This document shows, piece by piece, positions 33,148 to 37,688 of a stretch of 37,688 nt of DNA. The position numbers and the translations under genes are program-made. Each line of letters starts with the position of its first letter. Position 1 is the first letter of the stretch. Origin of the DNA: CAZADA01 sp964636945 (GTDB taxonomy: Bacteria > Pseudomonadota > Alphaproteobacteria > Caulobacterales > Maricaulaceae); NCBI GenBank assembly GCA_964636945.1, contig CAZWVH010000026.1, forward strand, positions 1 to 37,688. Reading direction: 5' to 3'. The notes below the pieces were generated by a model. The model searched no databases. It was given only the letters and a program-made list of their open reading frames with translations, and was not told the DNA's origin.

Positions 33148-34746
33148 CTACTCCCCAGCTTGCTGCTCGGCTGCGCTGACGCCAGGTTCAGTGCGCTCAC
33201 CCTTGTCTGCTTTGCGCGCCATAGCAAAGACAACGCCGGAAAGCGCCACGATTGCGATAATGTTTGGGATGGCCATGGACGCATTGGCAAGGTCACCCAA
33301 GCGCCAGATGGCGTTGACCGGCTGAAGCGCCCCGATAAACACGATGGCCACCCAAATAAAACGGAATGGCCGGGCCGCCCAGTCGCCAATCATGTAGGTG
33401 ATGGCGGTCTCAGCGTAATACGACCAGCCAATCATTGTGGTGAAGGCAAACAACGCAATGGCGATGGTGACGACCCAATTGCCGAACGGAATGGCTGTGG
33501 CATAGGCCGCCGTCGTCACCGCGGACGCCTCAAGCCCATTGTCCCTGTGCCAGGCGTATTCCGAACCGTTAATGCCATAGGACCCATCAACAACCAGGAT
33601 CACCAACGCGGTCATGGTGCAGATCACGATGGTGTCGATGAAGACGCCGATGGAGGCAATTTCGCCCTGGCGTACGGGATCATTGGTTTGTGCGGCCGCA
33701 TGAGCGATAGGCGCTGAGCCCTGCCCGGCTTCGTTAGAAAACAGACCGCGCGCCACGCCATAGCGCATCGCCGCGACCATGCCGTATCCAGCCAGCCCGC
33801 CTGCCGCCTGTTTCAGTCCGAACGCATAGCCAAAAATATCCCCGAACGCGCTGCCGATATGATCAATGTTCAGAATGATCACAAACAAGGCGACGATCAC
33901 ATAGGCGATGGCCATGAACGGCACCACCTTTCCCGCCACGGAGCCAATCGACTTGATGCCCCCGATGATCACCGCGAACACCAGGGCCGCGATGACAGCG
34001 CCTACAATCCAGTTGATGATATTCACGCCCATCATTTCGGACGAAGATTGCACACCCATGAGATTGGCTGTCTCCACCACCGATTGCGTGATGGAGTTGG
34101 ACTGGATCATGCCGCCGGTTGCTGTGGCGGAAAACAGAGTGCCAAGACAGAACAGAATGGCCAGCCAGCCCCATTTTTTTCCAAGGCCATTCTTAATATA
34201 ATACATGGGACCGCCATGGATGTGGCCGTCAGGATGCTTCTCACGGAAGCGCACGGCCAGTGAGCTTTCGGCAAATGCCAGCGCCATCCCGAAAATCGCG
34301 GTCACCCACATCCAAAATATGGCGCCAGGTCCGCCCAGCGTCAGCGCTGTGGCGACGCCAGCAAGGTTCCCCGTCCCCACCTGCCCCGACAGTGCGGTGG
34401 ACAGTGCCTGCCACGGCGTGATCTCACCCGTGCCTTGTCCCTTGCGCCCGGCCCACAATTCGCCAAATGCCGGAAACAACCGACGCAGCGGGCGCCCCTT
34501 GAGCGCGATCATGAAAAATAAGCCGGCGCCCAGCAACAGCACGACCATGGGCGCAATCGCCGGTGGAATAATCTGATTTGGTATTGCCCCCGCCTCGCAT
34601 GCGTTAGCCGCCGCAGCGCTGGCAATCCACTCGCCTTCGCAATGGTTTCCCCAAGATCCGCCCCAAACAAAATTGGCGACCAGCTCTATCGGTCCATAGA
34701 TAAATCGTTCAGCAAACGAGATGCTTTGCTCTGAATTGGCGGTCAT
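33148..34746 (-). CDS. Sodium:alanine (AGCS family) symporter
   Basis: A 532-residue Na+-coupled alanine/glycine transporter with about ten or eleven membrane helices. Family signatures seen: STALSGQVGTGNLAGVATAL (substrate and sodium region of helix 1 in the core), GGPGAIFWMWVTAIFGMA, GGPMYYIKNGLGKKWGWLA, ARGLFSNEAGQGSAPIAHAA and FTTMIGWSYYAE. An N-terminal extension of about 80 residues with two cysteines (GNHCEG, NACEAG) precedes the core and may form an extracytoplasmic loop. It is the first gene of the minus-strand run symporter-phhB-ggt-M28 peptidase, so it could import amino acids released by the two exported peptidases. AAGGGG precedes the ATG. Confidence 0.93.
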   Translation of the reverse strand: MTANSEQSISFAERFIYGPIELVANFVWGGSWGNHCEGEWIASAAAANACEAGAIPNQIIPPAIAPMVVLLLGAGLFFMIALKGRPLRRLFPAFGELWAGRKGQGTGEITPWQALSTALSGQVGTGNLAGVATALTLGGPGAIFWMWVTAIFGMALAFAESSLAVRFREKHPDGHIHGGPMYYIKNGLGKKWGWLAILFCLGTLFSATATGGMIQSNSITQSVVETANLMGVQSSSEMMGVNIINWIVGAVIAALVFAVIIGGIKSIGSVAGKVVPFMAIAYVIVALFVIILNIDHIGSAFGDIFGYAFGLKQAAGGLAGYGMVAAMRYGVARGLFSNEAGQGSAPIAHAAAQTNDPVRQGEIASIGVFIDTIVICTMTALVILVVDGSYGINGSEYAWHRDNGLEASAVTTAAYATAIPFGNWVVTIAIALFAFTTMIGWSYYAETAITYMIGDWAARPFRFIWVAIVFIGALQPVNAIWRLGDLANASMAIPNIIAIVALSGVVFAMARKADKGERTEPGVSAAEQQAGE

Positions 34747-34936
34747 GCGGCCAAATCCCCTTCATTAGTCTTTTGCGCACCGTAAACGTGCGAACGCCCG
34801 GCGGGCAAGCGACCTGTGCCGTCATGGGGCAGGCTCCACCTTAAAGGGGTCGAACTGCGTTGCCTCGACAGCACCATAAGCGCCCATTAATCGGTGGGCT
34901 GTATGCCAGTGAAATCCCCACTTCGGAGAATTGTTG
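34747..34936. promoter_or_regulatory. Divergent control region between the symporter and the glycoside hydrolase
   Basis: This 190-bp stretch must hold both promoters. It contains several small inverted repeats: GTCGA/TCGAC around 34851-34870, TGCC/GGCA around 34817-34832, GCCC-GGC-GGGC near 34797-34805, and an imperfect CGCAC/GTGCG pair near 34776-34792. No riboswitch class or named operator could be assigned. Confidence 0.4.
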
Positions 34937-37018
34937 ATGGCAAAATGCTCCCGTTTGATGGCTCCATTCCTGCTCTTGCTTGTTTGGTCGTGCGCCAATG
35001 GTCCAGGCGGGGTTCAAATCACCAGCGACCCGGAAGGCTTCATCTTTTTTGACGACGAGGACGCCGCCTTGGTTCTCGGAGGTTCAAGCGGGGCGATCAA
35101 TTGGCAGATCGAGAATGCCTGGGGCGAGGCCGTACTGCGTGGCCAAACTTCGGACCGGAGCCCAACGCGTGTGGCGGTGAAGTCGTTAGGACCGGGCTAT
35201 TATGAGCTGACTGGCGGCGGCGCTGCTCACCCCACGAGCTTTGCCATTGTCAATCGGCCGGTCAAATCGAATCCGGCGAACGCCATGTTCGGCGTGCAAA
35301 CCCATTTCGCGCAGGGCTGGGAGCGTGATGTGCTTGAACCGTTCGACCGCCTTGGCGCCGTGTTGGTGCGCGACGAGCTCTACTGGAATGAGGTTGAGCG
35401 GACGAAAGGAAACTATCGGTTTAATCAACAATATCGCGCCTATATGCGCGACCTGGAACAGCGCGGGATTGAACCGCTCATCATCCTGTCTTTCGCCAAT
35501 GATCGTTATGACGACGGTCAAACGCCCCATTCTCCTGAAGCGCGCCAAGCCTATGGACGGTATGGCGCCGCGGTCTTGGCTGAGTTCGGCGACCAAATAT
35601 CAGCGCTTGAAGTGTGGAATGAATACAATGGCTCCTTCTGTGAGGGCGAGCACTGTGAGGGCGATCGCACGGAAAGTTATGCCGCCCTTTTGAACGATGC
35701 GACGACCCAAATTCGCGCAGTCCCCAATTGGAATGGAACCATTGTCGGCGGTGCGGTGGTGCGTATCCCCGTTCCCTATCTTCGTCGTCTGTTTGAGCGC
35801 GGCGCATTAGACGATCTCGATGCGGTGGCGGTGCACCCCTATGGCTCGACGCCTGATTCCATCGCGCAGGAATTGTCTCAACTGCGAGCGGCAATGTCAG
35901 AACATGGCGACATCAAGCCGATCTGGGTCACCGAATGGGGTCTTCGCGCGCCTAATGAAGACAAGCGACTTGAGACCGCGCGGTTTCTCGCCCGCACCAG
36001 CATCATCTATCGGTCAGAGGGCGTTCAACGCGCATATTGGTATTTGCTGCGCGATTATTTCGACAAATTTACGGGGTTCGGACTGTTGCGTCTCGCTGAC
36101 AGCGCGTATGGCCGTTACGCGCCCACGCCGGCCTTTCCCGCCTATGCCCAGGTGATCGCCAAACTAGAGCGGGCTCGACCACTGTGCCGAGTAGAACTCG
36201 ACCCGCGCACCCATGCCTATGTGTTCCGCACTAGCAATGGCGAGACGATGCTTGCAGCATGGTCTCAATCTGGCGAAAGCAAATTGGAGATGCGTCCAGA
36301 GAATCCGGCGTCCCTGGAGGATGTGGCGATCTCAGACATTTTTGGCGCGCCGAAAACCCCGGAATCAAAATCTGCCGGACGCGTCAGCGTGAGCCTCGGT
36401 CCTGACCCTGTCTATGTTGTTGGCCCACTAGCGCAGCTCACGGAAACGCGAACCGATACCCTGGCGGCCGACAATGATTTGCAGTTCTCGATCGACGATC
36501 GGACCTCTAACCCCAATGACGGGACTGGCTGGCGACACGGTCAAGGTCAGCTGACCGCAGCAGGCATGGTGCTGAGCCAACTATCCCACGATGTGAGTGA
36601 CTGGGGCGAAAGCCTGACCAGCGCAAATGGCGGATGGGGATCAGTGGCTGGAGCCGGCTTTCACCCCGATGAAGAAGACGATGCGCCGTATATAGTGAGC
36701 CGTTGGCGCGCGGATCGCCCAGTCAGCGGAGTTGCCGAAATTTCTGTGCGTAACTCTGGTCGTGGAGACGGGGTTGAGGCGCTGGTTTTGGTCAATGGTG
36801 ATGTGGTTTGGCGAAAATTGGTCGCCACTCAGGGCGAAAGCCAAGACATCAGCGCGAATATATCCATATCCCTGGCAGTCGGCGATTTCATCGATATTGC
36901 CATAGGTCCTGGCCCAGAAAACAATATCCACTTCGACGCGACCAGCGCTCGTTTGCGTCTCTTAGCGAACGATCGATCTCAACATCACGTCACGCTATGC
37001 AATTCTAGTTCGCCCTAG
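34937..37018 (+). CDS. Exported glycoside hydrolase (clan GH-A, GH39/GH5-like) with C-terminal carbohydrate-binding-like domain
   Basis: A 693-residue protein. A signal peptide with C19 (VWSC) suggests a lipoprotein, although the lipobox is imperfect. A beta-rich N-terminal part (about 25-110) precedes a TIM-barrel glycosidase: RDELYWNEVERTKGNYRF (start of the barrel), acid/base E229 in LEVWNEYNG and nucleophile E333 in WVTEWGLRAP, both placed as in retaining GH-A enzymes. The C-terminal 180 residues (AEISVRNSGRGDGVEALVLV onward to DFIDIAIGPGPENNIHFD) look like a beta-sandwich carbohydrate-binding module. The barrel resembles PslG/GH39 proteins that trim exopolysaccharide; the substrate is unknown. 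The ATG at 34937 follows GGAG. Confidence 0.82.
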   Translation: MAKCSRLMAPFLLLLVWSCANGPGGVQITSDPEGFIFFDDEDAALVLGGSSGAINWQIENAWGEAVLRGQTSDRSPTRVAVKSLGPGYYELTGGGAAHPTSFAIVNRPVKSNPANAMFGVQTHFAQGWERDVLEPFDRLGAVLVRDELYWNEVERTKGNYRFNQQYRAYMRDLEQRGIEPLIILSFANDRYDDGQTPHSPEARQAYGRYGAAVLAEFGDQISALEVWNEYNGSFCEGEHCEGDRTESYAALLNDATTQIRAVPNWNGTIVGGAVVRIPVPYLRRLFERGALDDLDAVAVHPYGSTPDSIAQELSQLRAAMSEHGDIKPIWVTEWGLRAPNEDKRLETARFLARTSIIYRSEGVQRAYWYLLRDYFDKFTGFGLLRLADSAYGRYAPTPAFPAYAQVIAKLERARPLCRVELDPRTHAYVFRTSNGETMLAAWSQSGESKLEMRPENPASLEDVAISDIFGAPKTPESKSAGRVSVSLGPDPVYVVGPLAQLTETRTDTLAADNDLQFSIDDRTSNPNDGTGWRHGQGQLTAAGMVLSQLSHDVSDWGESLTSANGGWGSVAGAGFHPDEEDDAPYIVSRWRADRPVSGVAEISVRNSGRGDGVEALVLVNGDVVWRKLVATQGESQDISANISISLAVGDFIDIAIGPGPENNIHFDATSARLRLLANDRSQHHVTLCNSSSP

Positions 37019-37106
37019 TTGCCGCATTGCACCATGAATGCTGCCCTGCAACAGCCAGTGTTGCCATCTCCCCGAAATTGTCCTTACACTCCAATATTCT
37101 CATGAT

Positions 37107-37122
37107 TGGGGCATGCGCAGCA
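37107..37122 (+). promoter_or_regulatory. Weak candidate sigma-54 promoter of glnA
   Basis: TGGGGCATGCGCAGCA keeps the invariant GG and GC of the -24/-12 pattern with the right 10-base separation, 41 bases before the glnA start codon. glnA is nitrogen-regulated through sigma-54 and NtrC in many proteobacteria. The remaining positions match poorly and no NtrC site is evident, so this is only a suggestion. Confidence 0.25.
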
Positions 37123-37163
37123 TTTGTCTGTGGCGGCGCCAAATTAAAGGGGCACAGATCTCC

Positions 37164-37688
37164 ATGTCAGACGCAGTTCTCAAAAAAATTCGTGATGAAG
37201 ACGTGCAGTTTGTCGACCTGCGGTTCACGGACAGCCGCGGTAAACTTCAACACGTGACGTATGATGTTTCCATGGTGGATGATGATTTCTTCAAGGAAGG
37301 CGTGATGTTTGACGGCTCGTCCATCGCCGGCTGGAAGGTCATCAATGAGTCGGACATGAACTTGCTGCCAGATCCAACAACCGCGGCAATTGATCCCTTT
37401 TTCCAACAAACAACGTTATTTCTATTCTGCGATGTCTACGATCCTTCGACGAATATGCCCTATAATCGCTGCGCACGGTCTGCGACCCGTAGAGCCGAAG
37501 AATACTTGAAACAATCCGGAATAGGCGACGTGGTCTATGTTGGCCCAGAGGCCGAGTTTTTTGTATTCGATGACGTTCGTTATACAACAAATCAAGAGAG
37601 CACAGGGTACACAGTCGAGTCAAATGAAGGGCCGTACTATACTGGTGAAGAATACGAGGCAGGAAACCTCGCCCCGAGGCCTCCGGCC
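37164..37688 (+). CDS. glnA: Glutamine synthetase type I (5' part, runs off the window)
   Basis: The first 175 codons of GlnA, which condenses ammonia with glutamate. Seen: the beta-grasp N-domain (VQFVDLRFTDSRGKLQHVTY), MFDGSSIAGWKVINESDM (with the catalytic loop aspartate and serine), the metal-ligand start in VGPEAEFFVFDDVRY, and a GEEYEAGN segment. The ATG at 37164 has AAAGGGG upstream. No glnB lies before it, unlike the glnB-glnA arrangement common in proteobacteria; the glycoside hydrolase precedes it by 145 bp. The last six codons (APRPPA) depart from the usual G/A-H-R-P-R block, perhaps because of sequence errors at a contig edge. Confidence 0.95.
   Translation, partial: MSDAVLKKIRDEDVQFVDLRFTDSRGKLQHVTYDVSMVDDDFFKEGVMFDGSSIAGWKVINESDMNLLPDPTTAAIDPFFQQTTLFLFCDVYDPSTNMPYNRCARSATRRAEEYLKQSGIGDVVYVGPEAEFFVFDDVRYTTNQESTGYTVESNEGPYYTGEEYEAGNLAPRPPA

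Noticed and set aside
32875..33717. A 280-codon plus-strand frame across phhB and the symporter gene
   Set aside because: Antisense shadow rich in His, Gly and Asp, opposite two clearly identified genes.
34747..34936. Glycine riboswitch ahead of the AGCS symporter
   Set aside because: AGCS genes often have one, but the conserved CUCUCAGGCAAAAGGAC-type core and its paired elements are absent on the minus strand.

Overview
This window reads as chromosomal DNA of a GC-rich alphaproteobacterium. The support is a hemC-hemD-mitofilin-hemY run, an imuA-imuB-dnaE2 mutagenesis cassette preceded by the direct-repeat LexA site typical of the class (GAAC-N7-GAAC), a tsaD-gpsA pair divergent from hemC, and many translationally coupled genes with short overlaps. 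The order could be Maricaulales/Hyphomonadales or a relative, but that is an impression from gene content only. Position 16897-16996 is a 100-N scaffold gap, and the last gene (glnA) runs off the right edge.

Layout. 1-6760: two minus-strand tRNA genes, Val(GAC) and Ala(CGC), flank a loosely packed segment. It holds a transposase relic, a secreted M19 dipeptidase, an inner-membrane TPR protein, about 850 bp without a gene, and a large multi-pass membrane protein fused to a formylglycine-generating-enzyme-like (SUMF1) domain. A 52-codon tyrosine-recombinase tail lies 24 bp from the 3' end of tRNA-Ala. This part looks like the eroded end of an integrative element. 6944-13663: yggT, then the SOS-controlled imuA-imuB-dnaE2 translesion operon and a small membrane protein. 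13674-16896: a minus-strand patatin phospholipase, then divergently a DUF350 membrane protein, a trypsin-like protease and pyrF, with overlapping ends. 16997-24694: gpsA and tsaD (minus), then hemC, hemD, mitofilin-like, hemY, trmD and rplS (plus), closed by a terminator. 24751-28631: a lipoprotein phosphoesterase (minus), azoreductase, asd and a PPP-type phosphatase. 28643-34746: a minus-strand run that can be read as a peptide and amino-acid salvage operon: Na+/alanine symporter, pterin carbinolamine dehydratase, lipoprotein gamma-glutamyltransferase, secreted M28 peptidase, and last a secreted two-repeat protein of unknown role. 34937-37688: a glycoside-hydrolase lipoprotein and the start of glutamine synthetase.

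Most of the window is ordinary core genome. The parts most worth a second look are the tRNA-Ala integrase scar, the membrane-anchored SUMF1 protein with its clustered hairpins, the secreted repeat protein, the DUF350/protease pair and the salvage operon. I did not find a clear, wholly new multi-gene system.
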